Shown: positions 25,953 through 35,387 of the stretch, one piece after another
Layout of the letters: every line of letters starts with the position of its first letter
Position numbering within the stretch: the stretch's first letter is position 1
Assembly (NCBI RefSeq): GCF_042651425.1
Contig: NZ_JBHSCW010000001.1
Coordinates: forward strand, 1-64,000
Reading direction: 5' to 3'
From: Fodinicurvata halophila
GTDB taxonomy: Bacteria > Pseudomonadota > Alphaproteobacteria > Kiloniellales > DSM-21159
Length of the DNA: 64,000 bases
Program-made: the position numbers and the translations under genes
Notes under the pieces: generated by a model
What the model was told of the DNA's origin: nothing
Seen by the model: the letters and a program-made list of their open reading frames with translations, nothing else
Databases searched by the model: none

Positions 25953-26933
25953 ATGATGGTATCATCTGACAGCACTGCGATCCCCGGTTTTCCCGACAAG
26001 GTCGAGGTTGTCGACGTGGGGCCACGCGACGGCCTGCAGTCGGAAGGTACCTGGATCGATACCGAGCAGAAGGTTGCACTGATCAACGGCCTGATCGAGG
26101 CCGGCGTCCGACACCTTGAGGTCACCTCCTTCGTCTCGCCGCGTGCCGTGCCGCAGATGAAGGATGCGGCCGAAGTCATGGCCGGTATCGATCGCAGCAA
26201 GGGCGCCGTCCTGACCGCGCTCGTGCCCAACGCCAGGGGCGCGCAGCGCGCGGTGGAGGCCGGTATCGACGCCATGGTGGTCTTCATGTCGGCCTCGGAA
26301 AGCCACAACCTCAAGAACGTCAACCGGACGCGCGAGACCTCCCTGGAAGGCTTCCGGGAAATCTGCCGCATCGCCGAACCGGCAGACGTCCAGGTCTACG
26401 GCGCCATTGCCACCGCCTTCGGCTGCCCCTTCGAGGGCAATGTGGCCGTGGAGGACGTGGTGGATGTTGCCAGGGCCTACCGCGACATGGGCATCACGAA
26501 GATCTCGCTGGGTGACACCACCGGCATGGCGACACCACCCATCGTGCGCGAGCGCTGCCAGGCCCTGAAGACCCATGTTCCGGAAGCGGACATCGCCCTG
26601 CATTTCCACAACACCCGCGGTGTCGGGCTGGCCTGTGTCTATACCGGCCTGCTGGAAGGCATCACGCGTTTCGAGGCCAGCATCGGCGGGCTGGGCGGCT
26701 GTCCCTTCGCGCCCAAGGCCACGGGCAACATCTGCACCGAGGACCTGGTCTACATGCTGCACGAGAGCGGTGTTGAGACCGGCATCGACCTGGAACGCCT
26801 GATCGCCGTCTCCCGCCGGACTGAGCAGATGATCGGCCGCAGCCTGCCGGGCCAGGTCATGAAGGCCGGCCCGCGGCTGGAACTGCACGACACGGGCAGC
26901 GTTGCGACAGCCGATGCGCGGGCTAATGGGTGA
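25953..26933 (+). CDS. Hydroxymethylglutaryl-CoA lyase-like enzyme
   Basis: The protein belongs to the HMG-CoA lyase branch of DRE-TIM metallolyases, which cleave 3-hydroxy-3-methylglutaryl-CoA to acetoacetate and acetyl-CoA. The 326-residue protein shows VDVGPRDGLQSEGTWI at the start of the barrel (catalytic Arg-Asp), ALHFHNTRGVG with the metal histidines, and the active-site loop GLGGCPFAPKATGNICTEDL with its Cys. The start at 25953 or 25956 has only a weak RBS. It overlaps the CoA-transferase gene by 8 bp. Relatives next to CaiB genes may act on other 3-hydroxyacyl-CoAs such as citramalyl-CoA, so the substrate is tentative. Confidence 0.86.
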   Translation: MMVSSDSTAIPGFPDKVEVVDVGPRDGLQSEGTWIDTEQKVALINGLIEAGVRHLEVTSFVSPRAVPQMKDAAEVMAGIDRSKGAVLTALVPNARGAQRAVEAGIDAMVVFMSASESHNLKNVNRTRETSLEGFREICRIAEPADVQVYGAIATAFGCPFEGNVAVEDVVDVARAYRDMGITKISLGDTTGMATPPIVRERCQALKTHVPEADIALHFHNTRGVGLACVYTGLLEGITRFEASIGGLGGCPFAPKATGNICTEDLVYMLHESGVETGIDLERLIAVSRRTEQMIGRSLPGQVMKAGPRLELHDTGSVATADARANG

Positions 26934-28170
26934 AGACGCCGCGTCCCCTGCCAAGGCGCCACTCGAGGGCATTCGCGTCCTGGACCTGACACGCGTCCTC
27001 TCCGGCCCCTTCTGCAGCATGATGCTGGGCGACATGGGCGCCGAGGTCATCAAGATCGAGCCGCCCAAGGGCGACCCGGTGCGCGAACAGGGTGCCATGC
27101 CCAACGGCTTTTCCTGGTATTTCGCCGCCTTCAATCGTAACAAGAAGTCGATCGTGCTCGACCTCTACAGCGAGGCGGGCAAGGACGTCCTGGCCCGCCT
27201 GATCCAGGACGCCGATGTCATGGTCGACAACTTCCGCCCCGGCGTCTTGGCCCGCATGGGCTTTGACGAGGCCCGGTTGAAGGAGCTCAACCCGCGCCTC
27301 GTCACGGCCAACATCAACGGCTTCGGCAGCACGGGCCCCTATGTGGACCGCCCGGCCTTCGATTTCATTGCCCAGGCGATGAGCGGACTGATGAGTGTCA
27401 ACGGCGCGGAAGGCGAGGACCCCATGCGCACGGCGCAGCCGATCACTGACCTTGTGGCCGGCCTCTACTGCGCCTTCGGCATCGTCAGCGCCCTGCGCGC
27501 GCGCGACCTGAATGGCGAGGGCCAGCACGTGGAGTCCGCGATGGTGAACGGCGCCATCAGCATGATGGCCTACCTGGCCTCGGAATTCCTGGCCACCGGC
27601 AACCTGCCGGAGCGCACCGGCAACAACCACCCGCTGGTCGCTCCCTACGGCCTGTTCAAGACTTCGGACGGCGAGATCGCGGTTGCCCCTTCCAACGACA
27701 CCATCCTGAAGCGCTTCCTCGATGCCGTTGGTGTGGGCCATCTGATGGAGGATCCGCGCTACGACAATAACGAGAAACGCTTTGCGCGGCGCAATGAGCT
27801 GCAGGTCCTGCTGGACGAAGAGATATCGAAGGAGGCTCAGGCCGTCTGGATTGACCGCCTGAACAAGGCGGGCGTGCCTTGCGGCCGAGTCCTGAACCTG
27901 GCCGAAACCTTCTCTGACCCGCAGGTACAGGCCCAGAAGATGGTCATCGACGTGGACCAGCCGGGCTATGGTCCGATCCGCATGCTGGGTTTCCCCGTGA
28001 AGCTGAACCGCACCCCCTGCGAGGTGCGCCAGCCGCCGCCGGAACTGGGGGCCGACACCCAGGCCATCCTCCAGCAGAGTGGTTTCTCATCCGAGGAGAT
28101 TACCGCCCTCCAGCAGGACGGCGTGGTCACCCTGGGCAAGCGCCGGATATCACTGGGCACGAACGAGTAA
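26926..28170 (+). CDS. CaiB/BaiF-family (class III) CoA-transferase
   Basis: The 414-residue enzyme has the family N-terminus GIRVLDLTRVLSGPFCSMMLGDMGAEVIKIE, the NKKSIVLDL segment and the catalytic aspartate D175 in AQPITDLVAGLYCAFG. Class III CoA-transferases move CoA between carboxylic acids. Overlap with the lyase gene suggests that it makes the CoA thioester the lyase cleaves, possibly in the manner of succinyl-CoA:dicarboxylate transferases. ATG 26926 is preferred; ATG 26914 and TTG 26902 are also in frame. Confidence 0.86.
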   Translation: MGEDAASPAKAPLEGIRVLDLTRVLSGPFCSMMLGDMGAEVIKIEPPKGDPVREQGAMPNGFSWYFAAFNRNKKSIVLDLYSEAGKDVLARLIQDADVMVDNFRPGVLARMGFDEARLKELNPRLVTANINGFGSTGPYVDRPAFDFIAQAMSGLMSVNGAEGEDPMRTAQPITDLVAGLYCAFGIVSALRARDLNGEGQHVESAMVNGAISMMAYLASEFLATGNLPERTGNNHPLVAPYGLFKTSDGEIAVAPSNDTILKRFLDAVGVGHLMEDPRYDNNEKRFARRNELQVLLDEEISKEAQAVWIDRLNKAGVPCGRVLNLAETFSDPQVQAQKMVIDVDQPGYGPIRMLGFPVKLNRTPCEVRQPPPELGADTQAILQQSGFSSEEITALQQDGVVTLGKRRISLGTNE

Positions 28171-28307
28171 TTCATTCCCTGCAAGGGTCCCTGCGTACTC
28201 CGAGGTGGCAAACTCGCTTGCAGCGCCAGGTCACTGTTCCCGGAACACTCGTGCGCAGATCACCCCATGTATAGGTTCTTGAAATTCCCGTCGAACAGCA
28301 ATAGAGT

Positions 28308-28326
28308 GATAATAGAAATCATTCTC
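28308..28326. promoter_or_regulatory. Fur box upstream of fecI
   Basis: GATAATAGAAATCATTCTC matches the 19-bp Fur consensus (GATAATGATAATCATTATC) at 15 positions, by hand alignment. It lies just ahead of the FecI-like sigma factor gene, so iron-replete Fur (or a Fur-like repressor) should shut off the operon. The site also argues that translation starts downstream of 28326 rather than at the ATG at 28267. Confidence 0.68.
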
Positions 28327-28371
28327 AATTTCTGTCTGAACACTGTGCCACCTGCGTGCAAGCGCGGCAAG

Positions 28372-28908
28372 GTGGCCTTCATCAGCGAGCCCACGGTGCC
28401 GCGCAATTCCGAATTCCTCAAACTGTACCTGACGCATCGAGGCGAGTTGGTGAACTACGCCAGCCGAATCCTCGGCGACCGAGGGCACGCCGAGGACGTG
28501 GTGCAGGAAGCCTACCTGAAGTTCAACGCAGCAGCAGAGGAGCGGTCGGTTTCCGAGCCTCTCGCCTATCTTTATCGCATCGTACGCAACCTATGCCACG
28601 ACCTGCAGCGTGGCCTGCAGCGCGAATGCACCCGGCAGGAGGCGGGGGAAAGCAGTCTGCTCCATGTGGTATCAGAGGAGAAGCCCAGCCCGGAAAGCGA
28701 AGCCAGCGGCAAGCAGGAACTGCGGATCCTCGCCGAAGCCATGGCGGAATTGCCCGAGCGGACTCGTGTCGCGTTGGAGATGCATCGCTTCGGCGAAGCC
28801 ACCTTGAAAGAGATCGCGGCCCAACTCGGCATCTCGGTTGGCCTGGCACACAGCCTCGTCGTGCAGGGCCTGGAACACTGCCGGGAACGGCTGTATCGGA
28901 AAAGGTAG
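28372..28908 (+). CDS. FecI-like ECF sigma factor
   Basis: This ECF sigma factor is activated by a TonB receptor/FecR signal to transcribe iron-uptake genes. It has region 2 (FLKLYLTHRGELVNYASRILGD, then AEDVVQEAYLKF) and region 4 (LAEAMAELPERTRVALEMHRF, then TLKEIAAQLGISVGLAHSLV). From GTG 28372 it is 178 residues, close to E. coli FecI (173). In-frame GTG 28345 and ATG 28267 exist; the latter is disfavoured because it precedes the Fur box. No start has a good RBS. FecR follows 121 bp downstream. Confidence 0.86.
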   Translation: MAFISEPTVPRNSEFLKLYLTHRGELVNYASRILGDRGHAEDVVQEAYLKFNAAAEERSVSEPLAYLYRIVRNLCHDLQRGLQRECTRQEAGESSLLHVVSEEKPSPESEASGKQELRILAEAMAELPERTRVALEMHRFGEATLKEIAAQLGISVGLAHSLVVQGLEHCRERLYRKR

Positions 28909-29029
28909 AGACAATTTTTGAGTTTCCGGACGCCCCGAACGTCTAATCAACAAGACACGAGATCGTTCCGGTCTGCGCAAGTACTGAGCGAAGATACGGA
29001 AGTCGAGAAATGCGGAGCTACAGAGAGAG

Positions 29030-29977
29030 ATGACGGAGTGGAGGCAGCCTGAAACCGCCAGCGAATGGCTGATTGCCTTGCGGGAATCTCCGGAAGACAC
29101 AGAGCTGCGTGCCGACTTCAACGCATGGCTAGCCGCCGATGCCGAAAACCAGCGGGACTGGCAAGAGATCTCCCGGACCTACGAACTGCTTGGGCACACA
29201 AGCCCGATGCCGGGATTGGCCGCAGCGGAACATGCACCGAAACGGCGCAATGCGATCTCCCGCAGAGCCATGCTTGGCCTCGCCGGTGCCGGGATCGCCG
29301 CTTCGCTGGCGGTCTTCGTCGTCATCGACGCCGCGCCTCCTTACGACGCCGACTACACCACCGGTACTGCAGAGGACAGGCGAATAGAACTCGCTGATGG
29401 CAGCAACCTGCACCTGGGTCCCGAAAGCGCCATTGCGGTCGACATCGATGACGAACGCCGCGTGATCCGCCTGTTTGCGGGCGAAGCCTACTTTGACGTT
29501 GCTGGGGCACCCGATAGCCCCTTTCACGTCGTCACCGAAGACGTCGAGGCCCGCGTTATCGGCACCACCTTTGAGATCCAACTGGCCGATGAAAGCACCA
29601 CGGTCGCCGTGCAGGAAGGCGAGGTCGAAGTCAGCCGCCTGGAAAGCGGAAGCGAGGCACAACAGCTGGAGGCGGGTGACTGGCTGCGCCTGGCCGCCAA
29701 CAGTGCCCAGCAACGAGGCCATATCCCGCCCGACCAGATTGCCGCCTGGCGAAGCGGGCGCCTGATTGCGAAGGACCGCAGCGTCGCCGAGGTCGTCTCC
29801 CTGCTCCGCCGCTATCATTCCGGCATGGTCCTGTTGCCCAGCGAGGAGTTGGCACGGCAGTCCGTGACCGGCGTCTACACCCTCGCCGATCCGATCTCGG
29901 CCTTGCGCGCCATCGCCAGCGCCCAGGATGCGGAATTGCAGGAGTTCACGCCTTGGGTCGTGGTACTTTCGGAGTGA
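29030..29977 (+). CDS. FecR-family anti-sigma/sigma regulator
   Basis: FecR spans the inner membrane and relays the signal from the TonB receptor to FecI. The 315-residue protein has an N-terminal cytosolic anti-sigma part (DUF4880-type, EWLIALRESPEDTELRADFNAWLA), a single membrane segment at about residues 82-101 (MLGLAGAGIAASLAVFVVI), and a periplasmic FecR domain with YTTGTAEDRRIELADGS and FEIQLADESTTVAVQEGEVEV. Order fecI-fecR-receptor is standard. Confidence 0.9.
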   Translation: MTEWRQPETASEWLIALRESPEDTELRADFNAWLAADAENQRDWQEISRTYELLGHTSPMPGLAAAEHAPKRRNAISRRAMLGLAGAGIAASLAVFVVIDAAPPYDADYTTGTAEDRRIELADGSNLHLGPESAIAVDIDDERRVIRLFAGEAYFDVAGAPDSPFHVVTEDVEARVIGTTFEIQLADESTTVAVQEGEVEVSRLESGSEAQQLEAGDWLRLAANSAQQRGHIPPDQIAAWRSGRLIAKDRSVAEVVSLLRRYHSGMVLLPSEELARQSVTGVYTLADPISALRAIASAQDAELQEFTPWVVVLSE

Positions 29978-30123
29978 TCCCAACAGGCCCTCTCGGCACT
30001 TTTTCAAAGAAAATTTGAAAACCCTCAAAGCCATGGCGTCCCTTACATAGGGCTGCAGTTGCGTCGTAGTTGCAATAACGGGCGCAAGCGAGCTGCGCAC
30101 GAAGCAATAATGGGGGATGAAAC

Positions 30124-32388
30124 ATGGCTTGCAGTGAACCGTCGAGCTTGGGTTGGAGCAGAGTGAAGCTCAAGAGCTGCGCATTGGCTTGCGTGCTGGC
30201 GATCGCGTGCGCAGGGACAGCCGACGCACAGACGACGTCGGAGAGCCCAACCGAAACCATGGAGATGCGTAATTTCGACATACCAGAACAATCCCTGCCT
30301 GACGCTCTGCCCCTGTTCAGCGAACAGGCGGGCATGCAGGTCTCGGTGCGCGGCGACCTGGTGCGCGACGTTTCAACGTCCGGCGTTTCCGGCTCCATGC
30401 GAGCGGATACGGCCCTGCGCCAGTTGCTTGCAGGAACCGGCCTCGCCTACGAGATCACGGATGAGGGCGCCGTGATCTTCGAGCAGGCGGAAAACCCCGA
30501 TTCAGGCATGATGCTCGACACCATCACGGTCGAAACCACCAACTTTGCGGACGAATTCTTCGGCGCGGCAGATCGCGCGAATTCGATCTACATCGGCCAG
30601 CAGGACCTGGAACGCCGCAATCCCTCGACCATGCGCGACGTCTATGCAGGCGAATCCTCTGTCTCGGTTGGCGGCGCGATCCCGGCCTCCCAGAAGGTGT
30701 ACGTCAACGGCATCGAAGAGAACAATCTGGCCGTTACCCTCGACGGATCGTCCCAGAACAACACGGTGTTCCACCATAATGGGAACAACCTGATCGACCC
30801 GAGCCTGCTGAAGCAGGTGCGGGTCGAGCCCGGCGTCGCCTCCGCGGATTCCGGTCCGGCCGCCCTGGGTGGCGCCATTGTCTACGAGACCGTCGATGTC
30901 GACGACGTGCTGGCGCCGGACCGCAGCATCGGCGGCTTCGCCACCAGTAGCTTCAACACCAATGGCAACGTCTTCACCAACGGCATTTCGGCTTATGGCC
31001 GGGCCGAGGGCTTCGAGGCGCTTGGCTATTTCAAATACGGCATAGGTGACGATTACGATGCCGGCAACGGTGATCGCGTCTACGGGACCGAAACCGATTT
31101 CTTCAGTTACCTCACCAAGGCCGCCTACGAATCGGACAGCGGTCATCGAGTCGAACTCTCCGCCCAGGAAACCCACGATGATGCCGACCGCCCTTACCGT
31201 GCGAACATCGGCCGCCTCATCGGGAATCCCGCTCCGGTGGTCCGCGAGTACAATCTGAAAAGCCGCAACTATGTCTTCAACTACTCCATGCCGGAAGCCG
31301 CCGGTCTTTGGGATCCGGAAGTGGTCTTTTCCTACAGCGATTCGGAGATCGGAGTTCCGGAGCCATACGGCAGTGTCGGCACCACCGGCGGCTTTTCCGG
31401 CAAGGTTGAGAACGACTTCAACTTCGAGGGGGACAACACCGTCACGGTGGGCTCCGATTTCTACGACAAGACCGCACGTTACAAGGACCCGACGTATGAT
31501 GCCGAGGAGCAGGCCACCAACGTTGGCATGTATGCCCAGGCCCGGCTCGAGCTCCTTGAGCCCCTGCGCCTGTCTTTCGGCGGCCGAGTCGATCACCAGT
31601 GGTTCGAGGGTGTCGACGGCAGCGACTTCGAGAACATCGGCCTCAGCGGCAACATCTCCGCTGCCTTCGATGTCACGGATTACCTGACCCTGCGCGCCGG
31701 ATACTCCAACATATGGGGGGGCATTGCCCCTGCCGAGAATTTCATCATGAACCCGGATTGGAACTATGGCGACGGCATAGACCCCGTCCGTGCAGAAAAC
31801 TTCACTGCCGGGTTCGAGATCGCCCATGAAGGCTTCACCTTCAACGCCGGCATCTTCCGCAGCTACTTCGACGATGCCCGCGATCCAAGCTACAACCCAC
31901 CTGGCGACGGGTCCAACAGCACCATCGACTTCGACACCAAGGGATACAGTTTCGGTGCCGGATACACTTGGGGTCCCGGCTTCGTGCGCGCCAATTTCAC
32001 GGACAGCGAGATAAGCCTGGACGGTCAACCTGCCACCTCCTATTCCTCCCAGTATTTCGGAGCCCCCCTCGGCCGAATCATCGACATCGAGGCCGCGCAC
32101 AGCTTCGACGACATAGGGGTCACGGTCGGAGGTAACGTGGAACTCGCGCTCAGGAACGAGGATACGAAGGAGTCCACGGGCCAGGCGATGGACGCCTATC
32201 GGGTTGTCAATATCTTCAACGAATATCGGCCGCAATTCGCCGACTTCATGACCCTCCGGCTCGACGTCAAGAACCTCTTCGACGAGACCTATGCGGACCG
32301 CGCCACATACGGCCAGGATTTCTCGACGGTGGTTCCGCTGTATGAATCGGGCCGCTCCTTCATTCTCAGCACACGGCTACAGTTCTAG
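30124..32388 (+). CDS. TonB-dependent siderophore receptor with signalling (STN) domain
   Basis: This outer-membrane receptor of 754 residues has a signal peptide ending ADA near residue 35, then an STN signalling domain (about 48-123, MRNFDIPEQSLPDALPLF to GLAYEITDEGAVIF) that talks to FecR, a plug (DVYAGESSVSVGG onwards) and a 22-strand barrel ending NLFDETYADRATYGQDF and a terminal Phe. GGGGGAT precedes the ATG. The STN domain and neighbours make it a FecA-like transducer; the ferric ligand is unknown. Confidence 0.92.
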   Translation: MACSEPSSLGWSRVKLKSCALACVLAIACAGTADAQTTSESPTETMEMRNFDIPEQSLPDALPLFSEQAGMQVSVRGDLVRDVSTSGVSGSMRADTALRQLLAGTGLAYEITDEGAVIFEQAENPDSGMMLDTITVETTNFADEFFGAADRANSIYIGQQDLERRNPSTMRDVYAGESSVSVGGAIPASQKVYVNGIEENNLAVTLDGSSQNNTVFHHNGNNLIDPSLLKQVRVEPGVASADSGPAALGGAIVYETVDVDDVLAPDRSIGGFATSSFNTNGNVFTNGISAYGRAEGFEALGYFKYGIGDDYDAGNGDRVYGTETDFFSYLTKAAYESDSGHRVELSAQETHDDADRPYRANIGRLIGNPAPVVREYNLKSRNYVFNYSMPEAAGLWDPEVVFSYSDSEIGVPEPYGSVGTTGGFSGKVENDFNFEGDNTVTVGSDFYDKTARYKDPTYDAEEQATNVGMYAQARLELLEPLRLSFGGRVDHQWFEGVDGSDFENIGLSGNISAAFDVTDYLTLRAGYSNIWGGIAPAENFIMNPDWNYGDGIDPVRAENFTAGFEIAHEGFTFNAGIFRSYFDDARDPSYNPPGDGSNSTIDFDTKGYSFGAGYTWGPGFVRANFTDSEISLDGQPATSYSSQYFGAPLGRIIDIEAAHSFDDIGVTVGGNVELALRNEDTKESTGQAMDAYRVVNIFNEYRPQFADFMTLRLDVKNLFDETYADRATYGQDFSTVVPLYESGRSFILSTRLQF

Positions 32389-32429
32389 GCGGGCGTCCGC
32401 TTGCCCGCAGAGGGAGCAGAGAGAATGTC

Positions 32430-33560
32430 ATGTTGAAGGGGTGCATGAGACGGGTCCAGATGGCGCTGGCTCTCGTTTTCTTCGCGGGACCGGCCTCGGC
32501 CGATCCGATCGAGGTGATCGACCTCGCGGGGCGCAGTCTGAGCATCGAACGGCCGGTTGAGCGTTTCGTGATCAGTGAGGGGCGCTACATCTCGCTGATG
32601 GCCCTGCTGCGGCCGGAAGCGCCCGTCGAGGGACTGGTCGGCATGATGTCCGGCTATGGCCATACCCAGCCGGAGCTTGAGCGCCAGCTCTTCCGGAAAT
32701 TTCCCGAAGCTCGCGACATCCCCCTCTTCGGCACCCGCAGCGCGGAAAGCGTCTCCGTCGAACGGATCATCGACCTGCGGCCACAGGTGGCAATCTTCGG
32801 CCTTGGCGATCACGGTCCGGGTACGGATAGCGCCGAGCTGATCTCCCAGCTCGAGGCGGCGGGGGTTACCGTGATCTTCATAGACTTCCGCCTTGACCCC
32901 CTGAACAACACACTGCCGTCGATCGAGTTGCTCGGCGAAGTCTTCGGTGTCCAGGACCGCGCCGCCACTTATGCCGACTTCTATCGTGAAAGGCGCACAG
33001 GCATCGAGCAGGGGCTTTCCGGACTCGAGCGCCGTCCGAGCGTCTTCCTGCAAGTCCATCCCGGCCGCTTTCCCTGCTGCTGGGGAATGGCGGATGGTAT
33101 GCTCGGGCCTTTTGTCGGCCTTGCCGGCGGCCGGAATATTTCCGACCCTGTGGCCCCGGGCCCGACGGCACAGCACACGGCCGAGTTCCTGCTGACCGAG
33201 AACCCTGAAGTGTGGATCGGTACGGCGTCGGGCACCTTGTCGGAATACCAGTCGAACAAGGAGCCGGTCGGGCTCGGTGCCGGATTCACGCCGGAGATGG
33301 CCCGCGACAGTCTGAAGCGCTATCTCGACACGCCGGAATTCCAGGCCCTGGACGCCGTGCGCGAGGGCCGCGCCCACAGTGTCTGGCACAATTTCTACAA
33401 CTCGCCCTTCAATATCGTCGTCCTCGAAGCCTTCGCCCACTGGATCCATCCGGAGCGCTTCGCCGAGCTCGATCCCCAGGCGACGCTGGAGCAGATCTTC
33501 GAAACCTATCTGCCATTCGAGCTCCAGGGGACCTATTTTGCGACTGTCGGGAATGAGTGA
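32430..33560 (+). CDS. ABC transporter substrate-binding protein, iron-siderophore type
   Basis: The 376-residue precursor has a signal peptide ending PASA and the class III binding-protein pattern VIDLAGRSLSIERPVERFVI, then SVERIIDLRPQVAIFG, VTVIFIDFRLDPLNNTLPSIELLGEVFG and LAGGRNISDP. It should bind the ferric chelate in the periplasm and deliver it to the FecCD permease. ATG 32445 (MRRVQMAL) is an equally possible start with GAAGG 5 bp upstream. The 3' end overlaps the permease start by 8 bp. Confidence 0.88.
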   Translation: MLKGCMRRVQMALALVFFAGPASADPIEVIDLAGRSLSIERPVERFVISEGRYISLMALLRPEAPVEGLVGMMSGYGHTQPELERQLFRKFPEARDIPLFGTRSAESVSVERIIDLRPQVAIFGLGDHGPGTDSAELISQLEAAGVTVIFIDFRLDPLNNTLPSIELLGEVFGVQDRAATYADFYRERRTGIEQGLSGLERRPSVFLQVHPGRFPCCWGMADGMLGPFVGLAGGRNISDPVAPGPTAQHTAEFLLTENPEVWIGTASGTLSEYQSNKEPVGLGAGFTPEMARDSLKRYLDTPEFQALDAVREGRAHSVWHNFYNSPFNIVVLEAFAHWIHPERFAELDPQATLEQIFETYLPFELQGTYFATVGNE

Positions 33561-34603
33561 GCCCTCAAACGCGCTTCACCACCGTTTTGGCCAAGTCACT
33601 CAACGGCGTCGCGTGACGCTGCTGCTGCTCGCCCTGGCGCTGCTGTTGTGCTTCACACTCGACCTTCAGGCCGGTCCGGCCGAGCTCGGCCTCGGGCAGG
33701 TGCTGGGCGGCCTGTTCGACCCCGCAAGCCTGGAGTTGCGCCACCGCATCATTCTCTGGGACGTGCGCCTGCCGGATGCGGTGATTGCGCTGGCGGTTGG
33801 CGCGGCTCTGGGCCTCGCAGGCATCGAGACCCAGACCATCCTCGACAATCCTCTGGCCAGCCCCTTCACGCTCGGCGTTTCCTCCTCGGCGATGCTGGGG
33901 GCCAGCATCGCCATCGTGCTGGCGCCGACACTTGCGTTCCTGCCGATCACCGCAGTGCTCCCGCTGCTGGCACTGGTCTTTTCCCTCGCCTCCGGCCTGC
34001 TCATCCTAGCGGTGGTGCGGATCACCGGGGGGGGCGCGGGAGATCGTCGTGCTGTTCGGCATTGCCCTGGTCTTTCTCTGCAATGCCCTGACGGCGGCGC
34101 TTCAGTATATTGCCGAAGCCGAGGCCACCCAGCAGATCGTGTTCTGGTCGATCGGCAACCTGACCAAGGCCGGCTGGCTCGAGGTCGCCATCGTCAGCAC
34201 GTGTTTTCTTGCCGTATTGCCATTCAGCCTGCGCCAGGTCTGGCAAATGACGCTCCTGCGCGGCGGCGAGGCCTATGCACGCAGCACAGGTCTGGACGTT
34301 GCGCGTCTCAGGACCTGGACGATCCTTCGCGTTTCGCTGCTCGCGGCCTTTGCGGTCTGTTTCGTGGGAACCATCGGCTTCATCGGCCTGGTCGGCCCTC
34401 ACATTGCCCGCATGCTGCTTGGCGAAGACCACCGCATGCTGGTGCCCGGTGCGGCGATCTGCGGAGCCCTGTTGCTCTCCGCCGCCTCCTTCCTCTCCAA
34501 GTCGCTGCTGCCCGGTGTGATCATTCCCGTCGGCATCCTCACCTCCGTGGTCGGCGTGCCACTGTTCCTGGTGCTTCTGGCACGGCAGAGGAGGCAGCCA
34601 TGA
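33553..34603 (+). pseudogene. FecCD-family iron ABC permease, single-base frameshift
   Basis: Two adjacent frames together encode one full-length FecCD permease. Frame one (ATG 33553) gives the N-terminal half, including RLPDAVIALAVGAALGLAGIETQTILDNPLASPFTLGVS. Frame two resumes with VVLFGIALVFLCNALTAALQY and ends with GFIGLVGPHIARMLLGEDHRMLVPGAA and the last helices. The break is at a run of eight Gs, 34027-34034; seven Gs would restore TGGAREIVVLFG. This is a real mutation, a sequencing error or a slippage site. The 1051-nt span equals 350 codons plus one base. The stop overlaps the ATPase start. Confidence 0.85.
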
Positions 34604-35379
34604 GCGGATTCGAGGTGGAGAAACTCTGCGCGCTCTACGGACGCAAGCAGGTCCTCTTCGAGGTCACCCTGCCCGCCCTGGCTGACGGAGAGATCCTCGG
34701 CATCCTCGGGCCCAATGCCTCGGGAAAGTCGACGATGATACGCTGCCTGGCGCGAGAGATGCCGGCCTCGGGCACGGTCCGCCTCGACGGCCGGGACCAG
34801 AGCGCGATTGGCCGGGACGACTGGTATGCGAAGGTTGCCACCATGCCGCAAATGCCGCCGGCACCTTCGGCCCTGCTGCCGACCGAACTGATGTGGAGCA
34901 CGGCACGGGCTCTGAACCTGGAGTTCTCCGATCGCGAGTTGGCGGCGCACATCGAGGCGATCTTCCTCCGCCTCGGCCTCGACGAGCTGGCCTTGTCTCC
35001 CCTGCAGACCCTCTCCGGTGGCAAGCGGCAGCTGGTCGGCTTCGCCCTGACCCTGATCCGCGATCCGGAGCTGATGCTGCTCGACGAGCCCACCTCGGCC
35101 CTGGACCTCTACTGGCGCATGATCGTCCTCGATCTCGTGCGCGACCGGCTAACGGAACATGGAGGAATCGCCATCGCCGCCCTGCACGACCTCGATCTGG
35201 CGGCGCGCTACTGCGACCGCCTGGTCTTGCTGGAGGAAGGGCGCGTGCTGGCCGCCGGCACCCCCAGAGAGGTGCTGACTGCCGCCAACCTGGCCCAACT
35301 CTATCGCGTGGAAGCGGAGGTGTCGGACGATGCCGAGGGCCGGCTGCGCATCCATGTGGTGCGGCCGCTCTCGGGCTAG
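34600..35379 (+). CDS. ABC transporter ATP-binding protein, iron-siderophore type
   Basis: The 259-residue ATPase has Walker A GPNASGKST near residue 42, the signature LSGGKRQLVGFALTLI, Walker B LMLLDEPTSALD and the H-loop IAALHDLDLAARYCD, as in FepC/FecE-type proteins. It powers the permease encoded upstream and overlaps its stop by 4 bp. Because of the permease frameshift, the N-terminal permease frame stays open all the way into this gene, so an aberrant fused product is formally possible. Confidence 0.92.
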   Translation: MSGFEVEKLCALYGRKQVLFEVTLPALADGEILGILGPNASGKSTMIRCLAREMPASGTVRLDGRDQSAIGRDDWYAKVATMPQMPPAPSALLPTELMWSTARALNLEFSDRELAAHIEAIFLRLGLDELALSPLQTLSGGKRQLVGFALTLIRDPELMLLDEPTSALDLYWRMIVLDLVRDRLTEHGGIAIAALHDLDLAARYCDRLVLLEEGRVLAAGTPREVLTAANLAQLYRVEAEVSDDAEGRLRIHVVRPLSG

Positions 35380-35387
35380 TTCCGCCT

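Noticed and set aside
30502..32235. Long frame antisense to the TonB receptor
   Set aside because: The sense strand gives a full receptor with signal peptide, STN domain and terminal Phe; the antisense has no known features.
33379..35379. A genuine permease-ATPase fusion protein
   Set aside because: The middle part translates to non-homologous sequence; two-frame reading gives a normal FecCD permease, so a frameshift is the better explanation.
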